Origin: Streptomyces sp. NBC_00193
GTDB lineage: Bacteria > Actinomycetota > Actinomycetes > Streptomycetales > Streptomycetaceae
DNA: 64,000 nt
NCBI RefSeq assembly: GCF_026342735.1
Contig: NZ_JAPEMM010000001.1
Span: 3,906,001-3,970,000, forward strand
Reading direction: 5' to 3'
The position numbers and the translations under genes were made by a program. The notes under the pieces were generated by a model. It saw nothing but the letters and a program-made list of their open reading frames with translations. It had not been told where the DNA came from and did not search any database. Positions 26,419 to 35,480 of the stretch are shown one piece after another (positions within the stretch are counted from its first letter, which is position 1; every line of letters begins with the position of its first letter).

Positions 26419-27818
26419 GCGACGAGGTTCGCCTGCGCGGCCACGCCCGCGATGCTCGACGTGATGAACGGGCCGCCCCCGGCGAGGTCTCCCACCACGT
26501 GCAGGCGCGGGTCGGCGGGAACCAGGCCCCCGGCCGGGTGCAGTTCGGCCGCGCCGTCGGCCACGAGCGCCGTGACCAGCAGGCCGGCCGCCCGGGGGAT
26601 CGCTCGCGGCGGCGGGTTCACGGCGTTGACGGCGACGTCGAAAGTGCGCTCGCCGCCGTCGGCGTCGTGGACGCGGAACACCCCGTCCACCGCCTCGATC
26701 CCGCGGACGCCCGCGGCGACGGTGAGCTGCCCGGAGTCCAACAGCCGCAGCATCGTGGCGGCGTTCACCGGGACCATCGGTGAGGCCACGCTCGTGGCCA
26801 GGCGGAAGTGACGCCGCAGCCGCACACGATCCGTCTCGGGGAGCAGCCGCCACGCGTACGGGCCCACGCTGTGCGCCGTCTCCTGGAGGACCCGGCGGCC
26901 GATCCCGGAGTCGTCGACGGCGGCCAGCTGTGCCCGCAGGCGCCGGACCGGCTCCTCGGACTCGGCCGCCAGCAGTTCGGCCGCGAAGGCTTCGAAGTCC
27001 TCTCCCGCCTCGGCCAGTTCGGCGCGCAGCAGCCCGATGAGGTCGTCGAGGGTCACGGCACCCTGCTGCCGGTGCAGCGCCGCCACCCGCTCGGCGGTCA
27101 CGTGACGCGGCCGGTGCTCGACCGGGCGCTGCCAGACGTAGGGCAGCACACCGCTGCGGGACAGCAGGGTGATCGGCCCGGTGTGCCCGCGAGCGGCGAG
27201 CGACACGACGACGTCGACCGCGGTCAGGCCGCTCCCGATGACCGCGATGCCGCTGCCGGGCGGCACTCCGTCGAGCGTGCGCGCCAGCGGGTACGGATCG
27301 CCCACGAAACCGGGTGCGCCGCCGAGACCGTAGGGGTCCGGAGGAGTTCCCCCGCCCACGCACAGTGCCAGGTGGTCGGCCTCGTGCCCGCGTCCGTCCT
27401 CGGTGCGCAGCGACCAGCCGGTCCCGGACCGGGCCGCCCCGGTGACGCGGGCGGTGACGATGCGGACCCGCCAGCCGTCTTCCTGCAGGGTGGCGAGCGC
27501 CGTCTCGGCGGTGTGCGTCAGGTAGGCGCCGTAGAGCGCGCGGGGAACCAGCGGCCGGTCCAGCCGTTCGTCGAGGTGGGCGGTGCCGCGCGGGCCCAGC
27601 CAGGCCGCGTAGTGCCCGAAGTCCCCATGGCGGATCGACATGACGGCCGGTGGTGCGTTGACCAGCACCGTGTCCAGGTCGGGGCCGTACGGGCGGCCTC
27701 GCCACAGGTGCGGGGACGGCTCGAAGACCGTGATGGCCCCGGGGCGGTCGGCGGTGGCCGCCAGCGCGTCCAGCAGGCCGACGGCGGCGGCACCGGCTCC
27801 GACGATTGCGATGTCCAT
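26319..27818 (-). CDS. FAD/NAD(P)-binding protein
   Basis: The 499-residue protein starts with a dinucleotide motif DIAIVGAGAAAVGLLDAL and has a second one, IAVIGSGLTAVDVVVSL, at the NAD(P) domain. NAPPAVMSIRHGDFGHYAAW and VVGDLAGGGPFITSSIAGVA near the end complete a PF13454-like flavoprotein. Related proteins are predicted monooxygenases or reductases. ATG 27818 has AAGGGAAG upstream. The gene is divergent from the LuxR gene at 28030. Its last 33 codons run antisense through the DUF397 gene, and the tail after about residue 466 looks unlike a family terminus. Confidence 0.78.
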   Translation of the reverse strand: MDIAIVGAGAAAVGLLDALAATADRPGAITVFEPSPHLWRGRPYGPDLDTVLVNAPPAVMSIRHGDFGHYAAWLGPRGTAHLDERLDRPLVPRALYGAYLTHTAETALATLQEDGWRVRIVTARVTGAARSGTGWSLRTEDGRGHEADHLALCVGGGTPPDPYGLGGAPGFVGDPYPLARTLDGVPPGSGIAVIGSGLTAVDVVVSLAARGHTGPITLLSRSGVLPYVWQRPVEHRPRHVTAERVAALHRQQGAVTLDDLIGLLRAELAEAGEDFEAFAAELLAAESEEPVRRLRAQLAAVDDSGIGRRVLQETAHSVGPYAWRLLPETDRVRLRRHFRLATSVASPMVPVNAATMLRLLDSGQLTVAAGVRGIEAVDGVFRVHDADGGERTFDVAVNAVNPPPRAIPRAAGLLVTALVADGAAELHPAGGLVPADPRLHVVGDLAGGGPFITSSIAGVAAQANLVAQRLRTKAPNASGAMVKAGPSGRFESRTATRLG

Positions 27819-28029
27819 GTTCTTCCCTTCACGTTTCACGTTCCGGGCCGCCGCCGAAGGAGCCGCGGCCTCTTCGAGCCTCGCCGCCGCCCGTGCGGGG
27901 CCCCATCCCCCGGGAGCGGTGACCTGCGGGGAACGCCCCCCCTCAAAGAGGGGGTTGGCGCAGGACGGGAGGGCGGGCAGGCTGGCCTGCATCCAGACCG
28001 CCTGCACCCGGACCACGGGAGGGAATTCC
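27819..28029. promoter_or_regulatory. Divergent promoter region of the FAD/LuxR pair
   Basis: This 211-bp region separates the two starts. Apart from the ribosome sites (AAGGGAAG on the minus strand, GGGAGGGAAT on the plus strand) I see only short hairpin-like runs such as CCCCCCTC...GAGGGGG at about 27936-27954. Confidence 0.5.
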
Positions 28030-29664
28030 ATGCCTGATGCGCGCCGCCACGCCGAGGTGTCGTCAGGTCACGCCAAGGTGCTGTCGGGTGCGGACCGGGC
28101 CACCGACACACGCGATCTCTTCCACCGGACATCCGCCCACCTGCGCCGGCTCCTGCCGTTCGACTCGGCCGTATGGGCGGCCACCGACCCGGAGACCGGC
28201 CTCGTCACCGCGCCGATGGTGGTGGAGAACCTCGGCTCCGGCGAAGGCTGCGCCGCCTACTGGGAGAGCGAACTCCTGGAGGAGAACGTCCTCGCGTTCC
28301 GGGACCTCGCCCGCGCCGCCGTTCCGGCGGCCGGTCTGCGCGCCGCCACCGGCGACCTGCCCGCACGCAGCGCACGCTTCCGCCGGCTCCTCGGGAGCCA
28401 GGGCGTGGACGACGAACTCCGGGCCGTGCTGCGGGTCGGCGACCGGCCGTGGGGCGTGGTGAGCCTGTTCCGCATGCGCGGTGGCCCCCCGTTCGGCCAG
28501 GCCGAGACCACGCTGCTCGCCGGTCTGTCGGGTCCGCTGGCCTCCCGGGTGCGCCGGTTCGCCCGCCCGTCCGCGTCCGGCGGCGGACCCGGCGCAGCCG
28601 ACGCACCCGCGCCCGGACTGGTGCTCTTCGATCCGGCCGGCGAGCCGATGTCGATCAACGAGGAGGCGCGGCAGTACCTCGCGCAGCTCCCCGAAGGCCC
28701 GTCCGTCCCGTCGCAGTTGGGCCTGCGGCTGCCGATCTGGGTGGTCGCCGCCGCGCTCCAGGCACGGGCGATCGCCCGGGGCCGCGACCGGGCGGGCGGC
28801 GCGAGAGTACGCATCCGCACCGCCGACGGCCGCTGGCTGACCTGCCATGCCTCGTGCCTCAGCGGCCCCGCCGGGCAACCGGGTCCCGTGGCACTCGTCA
28901 TCGAGCCGGCGGCCGCCAACGACCGGGCGGTCCTCGTCGCGGAGGCGTACGGCCTGACGCCGCGCGAGCTGGAGATCACCCAGCTCATCACGCGCGGGCT
29001 GCCCACCGCCGATATCGCCTCGGCGCTGTTCATCTCCCCGCACACCGTGCGCGACCACATCAAGGCCGTCTTCGGCAAGGCGGAGGTCTCCACCCGGGGC
29101 GAACTCGTCGCGAGACTGTTCGCCGAGCACTACCGGCCCGGTGAGGGTCGACCGTCGAACTCAGTGGTCGACGAACATCTCGAAGTCGTTGTAACCGTCG
29201 GCGAACACGTACGTGTAGGGCTTGTCGAAGAGCTTGTGCCAATTGTTGTTGGTGTCCTGGGCCCAGAGTTCTTCCCGGGTGATCTTCACGTTCTTCTGAC
29301 GGCCCGGAGGGGTGTTCGGCGTGGTCACCGTCAGGGTCAGACTGGTGAGGTCCTTCCAGACGATGTGGTTCGCCGGCTTGGGGCCGGCCAGCAGGTTGAC
29401 TCGGCTGTGGGTGTTCTGGAAGTCGCCGAACTTCTGCAGGTGCTCCGGGTCGGAGTCGCAGCCGTTGGTGTTGGTGCGCACCAGCCTGGTCCAGGTGTCG
29501 CTGCCGGACGGGTCCCTGTACCGGGCCGTCACCCAGGCCGGGATGCACGCATTGGTGTTGGAGAGTTCGGCGACGTCGAACCAGAGACTGAACGCCTTGA
29601 ATTCCTCCGACCCCGCAGCCGCAGCAGCGGTGGCAGGGGAAGTGCTGAGCGAGCCGGCCAGTAG
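28030..29664 (+). CDS. LuxR-family regulator with read-through C-terminal extension
   Basis: The predicted product is 544 residues. Residues 1-370 form a normal cytoplasmic LuxR regulator: a GAF/PAS-like sensory region, then LTPRELEITQLITRGLPTAD and IASALFISPHTVRDHIKAVF. The family normally ends just after ARLFAEHYRP. Here no stop occurs and the frame continues for about 175 residues through sequence antisense to the secreted-protein gene at 29161. That tail is Val/Gly/Arg-rich and looks non-native. Either the stop codon was lost by rearrangement or a sequencing error hides one near 29140. It probably regulates the divergent flavoprotein gene. Confidence 0.7.
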   Translation: MPDARRHAEVSSGHAKVLSGADRATDTRDLFHRTSAHLRRLLPFDSAVWAATDPETGLVTAPMVVENLGSGEGCAAYWESELLEENVLAFRDLARAAVPAAGLRAATGDLPARSARFRRLLGSQGVDDELRAVLRVGDRPWGVVSLFRMRGGPPFGQAETTLLAGLSGPLASRVRRFARPSASGGGPGAADAPAPGLVLFDPAGEPMSINEEARQYLAQLPEGPSVPSQLGLRLPIWVVAAALQARAIARGRDRAGGARVRIRTADGRWLTCHASCLSGPAGQPGPVALVIEPAAANDRAVLVAEAYGLTPRELEITQLITRGLPTADIASALFISPHTVRDHIKAVFGKAEVSTRGELVARLFAEHYRPGEGRPSNSVVDEHLEVVVTVGEHVRVGLVEELVPIVVGVLGPEFFPGDLHVLLTARRGVRRGHRQGQTGEVLPDDVVRRLGAGQQVDSAVGVLEVAELLQVLRVGVAAVGVGAHQPGPGVAAGRVPVPGRHPGRDARIGVGEFGDVEPETERLEFLRPRSRSSGGRGSAERAGQ

Positions 29665-29724
29665 TGCCGCCCCCGCCATTGCCGTGAACAACCTGCGAAA
29701 TCCTCGAACGCTTCGCACAGCCAT
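29161..29724 (-). CDS. Secreted protein of unknown function
   Basis: The 187-residue precursor has a Tat- or Sec-like signal (RSVRGFRRLF, hydrophobic core, cut near ATAAAAA) and a mature domain with two cysteines (NACIPAW, TNGCDSD) and many aromatic residues. The C-terminus reads YNDFEMFVDH. The compact domain resembles small secreted PLAT/nuclease-toxin-like folds, but I do not recognise the family. ATG 29724 follows GGGATGCGGC; longer forms lack signal character. Its last two thirds are antisense to the LuxR extension. Confidence 0.7.
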   Translation of the reverse strand: MAVRSVRGFRRLFTAMAGAALLAGSLSTSPATAAAAAGSEEFKAFSLWFDVAELSNTNACIPAWVTARYRDPSGSDTWTRLVRTNTNGCDSDPEHLQKFGDFQNTHSRVNLLAGPKPANHIVWKDLTSLTLTVTTPNTPPGRQKNVKITREELWAQDTNNNWHKLFDKPYTYVFADGYNDFEMFVDH

Positions 29725-29825
29725 GCCGCATCCCAACGTCTGATCGGTCCAAGTACCCTGCGGCAACAGGCTAGATAACGTTCAGTAACCAGGCAATCAC
29801 TCGGAAGAGTTGTCAATGATCAAGC

Positions 29826-31805
29826 TCAGACCTCGGGGTGCGGGGCGGGCCCCTCGGGCTGCCCGGGGTCCGTAGCCGTTCCCGCGGCGGCGGCGGCCAG
29901 TTGGCGGCCGATGATGTCGGCGATCTCCTCCGGGGCCACCGCCCGGGAGTACAGCCAGCCCTGGCCGGTGTCGCAGCCGACGCGCCGCAGGCGGGCCGCC
30001 TGGCCGGCGGTCTCCACGCATTCCGCGGTCACCGTCAGGCCCAGCCGGTGGGCGAGCTGCACCAGGGCCTCGACGATGGTCTCGTCGGCCGGGTTCGGGT
30101 GGGAGCCCTCCTCGTAGCGGAAGCCGCGGACGAAGGAGCCGTCCAGCTTGAGGACGGAGACGGGCAGGCGGCTGAGGTAGGCCAGGTTCGAGTAGCCGGT
30201 GCCGAAGTCGTCGATGGCGATCCGCACCCCCATGTCGCTCAGGGCCTGGAGGGCCTGGAGCGGGCGGCCCGCCGAGCCCATGACGGCCGACTCCGTCAGT
30301 TCGAGCTGGAGCAGCTGGGGTGCGAGGCCGGTCTCCGCCAGGATCTCGGCCACGTCGCCGACCAGGTCGGAGTCCCAGACCTGGCGCACGGCCACGTTGA
30401 CGGAGACGAAGACGGGGGAGTCGCTGGGCTGCTCGATCTGCCAGCGCCGGGCCTGCCGGCAGGCGGTCTGCAGCACCCAGCGGCCCAACTGGACGATGGA
30501 ACCGTCCTCTTCGGCAATTCCGATGAACCGATTCGGCGTCAGCGTGCCGAACTGCGGGTGGTTCCAGCGCACCAGGGCCTCGACCCCGCGCACCGCCCCG
30601 CTCTCCAGGTCCACCAGCGGCTGGTACTCCACGATGAACTCGCCGCGCTCCACGGCCGGCCGCAGCGTCGAGGACAGGGCCTGGCGGGTCATCCGGTGTG
30701 CGTTGCGCTCCGGGTCGAAGAGGGTCCAGCGGGCCTTGCCGTCCGCCTTGGCCCAGTACAGCGTGGTGTCCGCGGCCTGCATCAGCGCGGTCGCCGAGGT
30801 CCCGGCGGCCGCCCGCTCGACCACCCCGATCGACGCGGAGACCGACAGTCGCTGACCGGCCAGGTCGAAGGGCTCCTGTACGGCGGCCAGGACGCTCCGC
30901 GCCAGGTCCGCGAGCTGCTCGGTGCCGGTGGAGTCCTCGACCAGCAGGGCGAACTCGTCGCCGCCGAGCCGGGCCACCAGGTGGCCGCCGGTGCGCCCGT
31001 AGCCGGACTGGTCGGCGCACTGGGTGAGCCGCTGGGCCACGGCGGTCAGCAGCCGGTCGCCGACCCGGTGGCCGAGGGTGTCGTTGACGGCCTTGAACCC
31101 GTCGAGGTCCAGGTAGCACAGGCCGATCCGGCCCGCCCCGCTCTGCCCGTACGAGGACGCTTCCAGGGCGGCGGAGAGCCGCTCGAAGAACAGCGCCCGG
31201 TTGGGCAGCCGGGTCACCGGGTCGTGCATCTGGAGGTGGCGCAGCCGGGCCTGGAGGTCGCGCCGGTCGCTGATGTCGGCGACGGAGAGGAGCACGTCAC
31301 CGGTGTCGGTCCCGGGGACGGGGCCGAGGGTGATCTCGGTCCACAGGGAGTGCCCGTCGGGGTGCTTGAGGCGGCGGGTGCAGCGGAGCCGGGCCTGCCG
31401 TCCGCGCAGCACCTCCTGGTAGGCGTGCCAGGTCCGGGCCTCGGAGGCCAGGTCGACGAGGTCGGCGGCGGACTGCCCGGCGAGGAGGTGCGGCTCGGAG
31501 CCGAGGAGCGCGGCGAGGGCCTCGTTGGCTCCGGCGATGTGGCCGGTGCGGTCGACGACGGCCATGGGGAGGTGGGCCGCGTTGAAGGCGGCCCGGTAAT
31601 CGGCCCGGTGGTCGGCCTGTCGGTCGGCCTGTCGGTCCGCCTGCCGGTCCACCTGTCGGTCGGCCTGGTGGTCGGTCCGGTGCTCGGCCTGGTCGTCGGC
31701 ACGGTCCGGGGTTGCCGTCGCCGCCGGCGTCGCCGGGTGACGCTGCGTCATGGCCGGTCGGATGCTGTCGGCCGCCGAACCGGTTCCATCTGGGGTTCCG
31801 CTCAC
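29826..31805 (-). CDS. cdgA: PAS-GGDEF-EAL c-di-GMP cyclase/phosphodiesterase, CdgA-like
   Basis: The 659-residue soluble protein has a low-complexity start (about 1-70, with RQAD repeats), a PAS domain (about 72-190), a GGDEF domain with intact GGDEF near 281-285, and an EAL domain with EALVRWN near 409, DDFGTGYSNL and KLDGSFVRG. Both catalytic motifs look active, so it could make c-di-GMP and hydrolyse it to pGpG. Architecture and the position some 27 kb from adpA-orn fit CdgA of Streptomyces, a BldD-controlled enzyme whose overproduction blocks aerial growth. That identity is inference. GTG 31805 is chosen for GGGAG 6 nt upstream; the longer in-frame form from 32045 is unlikely. Confidence 0.85.
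   Translation of the reverse strand: MSGTPDGTGSAADSIRPAMTQRHPATPAATATPDRADDQAEHRTDHQADRQVDRQADRQADRQADHRADYRAAFNAAHLPMAVVDRTGHIAGANEALAALLGSEPHLLAGQSAADLVDLASEARTWHAYQEVLRGRQARLRCTRRLKHPDGHSLWTEITLGPVPGTDTGDVLLSVADISDRRDLQARLRHLQMHDPVTRLPNRALFFERLSAALEASSYGQSGAGRIGLCYLDLDGFKAVNDTLGHRVGDRLLTAVAQRLTQCADQSGYGRTGGHLVARLGGDEFALLVEDSTGTEQLADLARSVLAAVQEPFDLAGQRLSVSASIGVVERAAAGTSATALMQAADTTLYWAKADGKARWTLFDPERNAHRMTRQALSSTLRPAVERGEFIVEYQPLVDLESGAVRGVEALVRWNHPQFGTLTPNRFIGIAEEDGSIVQLGRWVLQTACRQARRWQIEQPSDSPVFVSVNVAVRQVWDSDLVGDVAEILAETGLAPQLLQLELTESAVMGSAGRPLQALQALSDMGVRIAIDDFGTGYSNLAYLSRLPVSVLKLDGSFVRGFRYEEGSHPNPADETIVEALVQLAHRLGLTVTAECVETAGQAARLRRVGCDTGQGWLYSRAVAPEEIADIIGRQLAAAAAGTATDPGQPEGPAPHPEV
31610..31690. 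repeat. 12-bp in-frame repeat in the c-di-GMP enzyme gene
   Basis: On the minus strand the unit encodes A-D-R-Q or V-D-R-Q about six times just ahead of the PAS domain. It is a hydrophilic spacer whose copy number could vary without a frameshift. Confidence 0.7.
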
Positions 31806-32150
31806 CGTTGGCTCCCGCAGTGCGTGTGAGTGTCCGTGCAGGAAAGTGTGCCGATCATAGAGGCTCACGGACGGCCCTATCCAGCGGCGACGCCGTGTGG
31901 GACGCGGGAGTTCGGCGTGATGACGGATCGTCGGGCTGGCAGCGAATGATCGTTTCCGCACGGCTGTGAGCATCCGGCGCCCACCGCTGACCCGACCTGA
32001 TCGGTCGTGACTTTCCGTAGGCGCATGTGCGAAACCCGGCGTCACTGGCTTGCCCTAGTGCTCACTCGTGTGGGGCAGCGGAACAGGGCATTAGTAAGAC
32101 AATCGCCCCAAGGTGGATGAAGAGGTACTAATCCACCACCGGAGGTCGAT
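31806..32150. other. 345-bp divergent intergenic region
   Basis: It lies between the c-di-GMP gene and the metalloprotease gene and should hold both promoters. AGTGCTCACT at 32057-32066 is a short palindrome in front of the metalloprotease gene, and GGAGG at 32141 is that gene's ribosome site. No small gene or RNA is evident. Confidence 0.5.
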
Positions 32151-33392
32151 GTGCCGCGACAGCAGACACCCGGGGGAGTGGACCGCTCCCGCATGCGAAC
32201 CACGGCGGCGGCGCTCACTTCCCTGACGGCGCTCGCCGCCATGTCGCTCGTCGCGGGACCCGCGGTCGCCGCTCCCGGAGCCGGACCCTGCGCGCTGACC
32301 CGTACGGCGGCCCACCACTCCCTGGGCCTGGACAGCTGGAACGGCGCCTACCCCAAGCCCGAGCGCACCCTCAACGCGGTCATGGTCTTCCTCTCCTTCC
32401 CCGACCACCGCACCACCCTGACCACCGGGGAACTCACCGCCGACTACTTCCCGGCGACCAGCGAGTTCTTCGAGCGGGCCTCCTACGGCCGCTTCCGGCT
32501 GGTCCCGCACCCGCAGAAGCAGTGGATCCAGATGCCGAAGCCGTCCGTCGCCTACGGGATACAGCGCGACTGGGCCCCGGCGGACCGGGCCGCCTACCTG
32601 CGCGACGCGGTGGCCGGAGCCGACCCGTCGGTGGACTTCAGCCGGTACGACGTCGTCTACTTCGTCGCCGACCCGGACGCGCCCGGCGTCGACTCCGATG
32701 CCACCAAGGTCGTCAACTTCGAGCAGCCGATCCGGGCGGACGGAGCCGACCTGCGCCGCATCGTCACGGTCTTCGAGAAGCACCCGCCGGACCGCAACGT
32801 GCTGGCCCACGAGACCGGGCACGTCTTCGACCTGCCGGACCTCTACCACCGCCCCTCGGACGGCAAGGGCGACTGGGACACGTACGTGGGGGACTGGGAC
32901 GTCATGGGCAGCCAGTTCGGCATGGCCCCGGACCTCTTCGCCTGGCAGAAGTGGAAGCTCGGCTGGCTGGACGCCTCCCAGGTGGACTGCGTGGGATCCG
33001 GCTCCTCCCTGCACACCCTCCAGCCGCTGTCCGAGGCCCCGCGTCCGGGCGGTACGGGCGGCACCCGGCTCGCGGTGGTCCGTACGGGACCCGGCAGCGC
33101 GATCGCCGTCGAGGCACGGGGCTCCGCCGGCAACGACGGGGACACCTGCACCGAAGGGGTCCTCATCTACCGGGTCCGCAACGAGGCGGCCTCGGGCGGC
33201 GGGCCGATCGAGGTCGTGGACGCGCACCCGAACACCGAGGCCTGCTGGGACCGGTCGGTGTACCCGCCGCTGGCGGACGCCCCGCTGGAGGTGGGGGAGA
33301 CCTTCACCATTCCGGAGGAGCGGATCACCGTGGAGGTGGCGGACCGCACGCAGTCGGGCGCGTACACCGTGAAGATCACGCGGGAGCGGTAG
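32151..33392 (+). CDS. Secreted M6-like metalloprotease
   Basis: The 413-residue precursor has a long signal peptide (n-region to about 15, cleavage near VAAPGA at about 41). The catalytic zinc motif is H220-E-T-G-H224 followed by VFDLPDLY, and WDVMGSQFG further on provides the Met-turn typical of metzincin-like M6 peptidases. VMVFLSFPDH and FFERASYGRF in the N-terminal part also fit M6. GGAGG lies 5 nt before GTG 32151; ATG 32193 is a possible alternative giving a shorter signal. Substrate unknown; the enzyme acts outside the cell. Confidence 0.83.
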   Translation: MPRQQTPGGVDRSRMRTTAAALTSLTALAAMSLVAGPAVAAPGAGPCALTRTAAHHSLGLDSWNGAYPKPERTLNAVMVFLSFPDHRTTLTTGELTADYFPATSEFFERASYGRFRLVPHPQKQWIQMPKPSVAYGIQRDWAPADRAAYLRDAVAGADPSVDFSRYDVVYFVADPDAPGVDSDATKVVNFEQPIRADGADLRRIVTVFEKHPPDRNVLAHETGHVFDLPDLYHRPSDGKGDWDTYVGDWDVMGSQFGMAPDLFAWQKWKLGWLDASQVDCVGSGSSLHTLQPLSEAPRPGGTGGTRLAVVRTGPGSAIAVEARGSAGNDGDTCTEGVLIYRVRNEAASGGGPIEVVDAHPNTEACWDRSVYPPLADAPLEVGETFTIPEERITVEVADRTQSGAYTVKITRER

Positions 33393-33429
33393 CGGGAGGC
33401 GGCGGCGGACGTCGGTGCGGGCGTCGCCG

Positions 33430-34575
33430 TCAGCCGCGGGTCCAGCGGAAGCCGATCTCCGGGTAGCGCGGGGAAGGCGCGTTCAGCAGGGGCGACGGCC
33501 GGCCCTTCAGGAACCGGTCGAGGCACAGGCGGGTGTAGGTCCGGATCAGCTCGGTCGAGCGGGCCGGGTCCAGGGTCCCGAGCAGTTCGGCGTACAGGTC
33601 GGGCGGCCAGGCCTCCGCCAGGCCGCCCGGGACGGCGAAGTGCGGCAGGTCGGTGTAGGTGAGGTGGCCGGTGTCGCGCGCCCGCAGCTGGCGGCCCCAG
33701 CCGCGCTGGTGCTCGCGCCAGCGCCGCCAGGTGTCGTGGTCCTCCAGTGCGGTGAGCAGCAGGTAGGGGCGGTCCAGCCCGAGGTCGGCCACCGATGAGC
33801 CGAACAGTGCGCCGTCGAGATTGACGCCGACGGCGAAGCGGTCGTCCACCCGCAGGAGCTCGGCGGCGGCGGCCCCGCCCATGGAATGCCCGACGACGCC
33901 GATCCGGCGGGGGTCCGCACAGGGCGACCGGCGCCGACGGGTCAGGGTCGTGGCGACGAACCGCAGGTCACCGACGCGCGCGGCTATTTCGAGGCGTTCC
34001 TGCCGGTCCCAGTCGTCGGACTCCTCGGGCAGCACGCTGTGGACGGCCCGGCCGTCCGGGAACTCCACCACCGCGGCGTCGTAGGTGTGGTCGATGCCCG
34101 CGACCAGGTACCCGTACGAGGCGAGCTCCTCGGCCAGGGCGGTGCAATTGCCGCGGCCGCCCTTGCGCCCGTGCCCGAGCAGCACCAGCGGCAGCGCTCC
34201 CGGCACGGCCGGTGCACCGGTCCGGGCGTGCGGACGTACGGCGCTCAGGGTGCCCGCCTTGAGCGGCAGGCCCGTTTCGAGGGCGGCGGCGACCCGGCTC
34301 GTGGTGTACGGGGCCCGGCGGAAGCCGGTGGTGGAGAGCGCGGGGTACCAGAGCTGCACCATGAGTTCGCGCGGCCTGCGGTCCGGTGCGAGGGGGTCGT
34401 CGCGGTCGTGGTCGACCAGGTGCAGGTCGACGGTGCCCACCGGCCGCCGGGAGGTGGGGGCGGGAAGATCGATGACCTGCCCTCCGTGCCCGGCGGCCCG
34501 CGCGGGCACGGAGGGCAGGACGACCGCCCCCGCGCTCGATCCGGCGAGGATCAGAAGGGACCGGCGCGTGACCAT
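33430..34575 (-). CDS. Exported alpha/beta hydrolase (acetylhydrolase/lipase-like)
   Basis: The 381-residue precursor starts with a twin-arginine type signal (TRRSLLILAGSSAGAVV). The hydrolase fold has an oxyanion strand LVLLGHGRKGG, the nucleophile in VVGHSMGGAA and a candidate acid/base pair in LTALEDHD and GHLTYTD. It resembles Streptomyces PAF-acetylhydrolase/PETase-like lipases. ATG 34575 is preferred because it places the Arg pair at the very start; GTG 34623 is a longer option. GGTCTGGACC at 34631-34640, a dre-like word, lies just upstream. Confidence 0.75.
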   Translation of the reverse strand: MVTRRSLLILAGSSAGAVVLPSVPARAAGHGGQVIDLPAPTSRRPVGTVDLHLVDHDRDDPLAPDRRPRELMVQLWYPALSTTGFRRAPYTTSRVAAALETGLPLKAGTLSAVRPHARTGAPAVPGALPLVLLGHGRKGGRGNCTALAEELASYGYLVAGIDHTYDAAVVEFPDGRAVHSVLPEESDDWDRQERLEIAARVGDLRFVATTLTRRRRSPCADPRRIGVVGHSMGGAAAAELLRVDDRFAVGVNLDGALFGSSVADLGLDRPYLLLTALEDHDTWRRWREHQRGWGRQLRARDTGHLTYTDLPHFAVPGGLAEAWPPDLYAELLGTLDPARSTELIRTYTRLCLDRFLKGRPSPLLNAPSPRYPEIGFRWTRG

Positions 34576-34662
34576 CAACCACCCCAAGGCGAGTGCGTGC
34601 GGAAGGACTTGACGAACGCTCACCCTAGAAGGTCTGGACCATTCTGCCTAGGACACGACGAA

Positions 34663-34690
34663 AAAGGCCCCCACGTGAGTGGGGGCCTTT
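34663..34690. terminator. Terminator next to tRNA-Lys copy 3
   Basis: AAAGGCCCCCAC (34663-34674) pairs with GTGGGGGCCTTT (34679-34690) across a GTGA loop. On the minus strand it lies directly downstream of the tRNA, as the terminator at 12545 does for copy 1. Confidence 0.88.
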
Positions 34691-34699
34691 CTCCGTCTG

Positions 34700-34773
34700 T
34701 GCGCCGCCAGGGACTCGAACCCCGGACCCGCTGATTAAGAGTCAGCTGCTCTAACCAACTGAGCTAGCGGCGC
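34700..34773 (-). tRNA. tRNA-Lys (anticodon CTT), copy 3
   Basis: Identical over 74 nt to copies 1 and 2. Its flanks (GTCACCAA before the gene, ACAGACG and then a strong terminator after it, on the minus strand) match those of copy 1. Confidence 0.97.
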
Positions 34774-34791
34774 TTGGTGACGAGAGAGACA

Positions 34792-35346
34792 TTAGCACCC
34801 CGAGCGGCGATCGGAAAAATCGATATCCGCAGCTCGGGTGGCGCGGACGAACGCCCACAGCAGCGCCTCGGGACCGGGCAGCCAGGGCAGCCGCGTATCG
34901 GGCGCCACGAGCCAGCGCGAGGGCCCGCCGTCCGCCGCCAGCGGGGGCACGGTGACGGCGTCGCCCGGGCCGTGGCAGAGCGGTGCGGGGACGGGGGTGC
35001 TCCACTCCTCCCAGGCCAGCAGGGCCGGGAGCCGGTGGGCCGTGCCGGGCGCGGCGAAGAGCAGGGTCCGCCCGCGGTGCACGGCGGCCGGACCGGAGCC
35101 GGGGCCTTCGGCCCAGAGCAGGTCGAGCATCCGGCGGCCGAGGACGAGGGGGACGTTGACGACGTCGAAGGCGGTCCCGCAGGGCAGCACGGCGGGCGCG
35201 GTGGGCCGGGCCTGCCAGGCGGCCAGCGTGCCTCCGGGCTGGGCGGAGGCCGAGGCCAGCCAGGCGGCGCCGGCCGGGGTGACGTGGGTCGCGGAAGCGG
35301 TCGTCGTCCGCGGGTCGAGCGCGGGGCAGCTGGTCAGCGTCGTCAT
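34792..35346 (-). CDS. Primase/polymerase-N-like conserved Streptomyces protein
   Basis: The 184-residue cytoplasmic protein starts TSCPALDPRTTTASATHVTP and contains VLPCGTAFDVVNVPLVLGRR, LLWAEGPGSGP and SRWLVAPDTRLPWLPGPEAL. The fold resembles the N-terminal domain of bifunctional DNA primase/polymerases, but the catalytic acidic residues of that family are not obvious, so activity is doubtful. It is conserved across Streptomyces beside tRNA-Lys. ATG 35346 is taken; the stop lies 18 bp from the tRNA. Confidence 0.65.
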   Translation of the reverse strand: MTTLTSCPALDPRTTTASATHVTPAGAAWLASASAQPGGTLAAWQARPTAPAVLPCGTAFDVVNVPLVLGRRMLDLLWAEGPGSGPAAVHRGRTLLFAAPGTAHRLPALLAWEEWSTPVPAPLCHGPGDAVTVPPLAADGGPSRWLVAPDTRLPWLPGPEALLWAFVRATRAADIDFSDRRSGC

Positions 35347-35480
35347 GCGTCCAGGTCTACCCGCGGTAGCGGACCGATCTCCGGGAGTTACGGGAAACCG
35401 GGACAGGCCGGGTGGGACTGGGGTATGTTGCGCCCCGCATATGCCAGTGGTCGCGGCAAGGTGCCAGGAGCGGGGCGCCC

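Noticed and set aside
32057..32066. AGTGCTCACT as a BldD box for the c-di-GMP gene
   Set aside because: The spacing and sequence fit the BldD consensus only loosely, and it lies far from the cdgA-like start.
34631..34640. GGTCTGGACC as a DasR site for the Tat-exported hydrolase
   Set aside because: A single dre-like core near a gene with no amino sugar link is weak evidence; it may be chance in GC-rich DNA.
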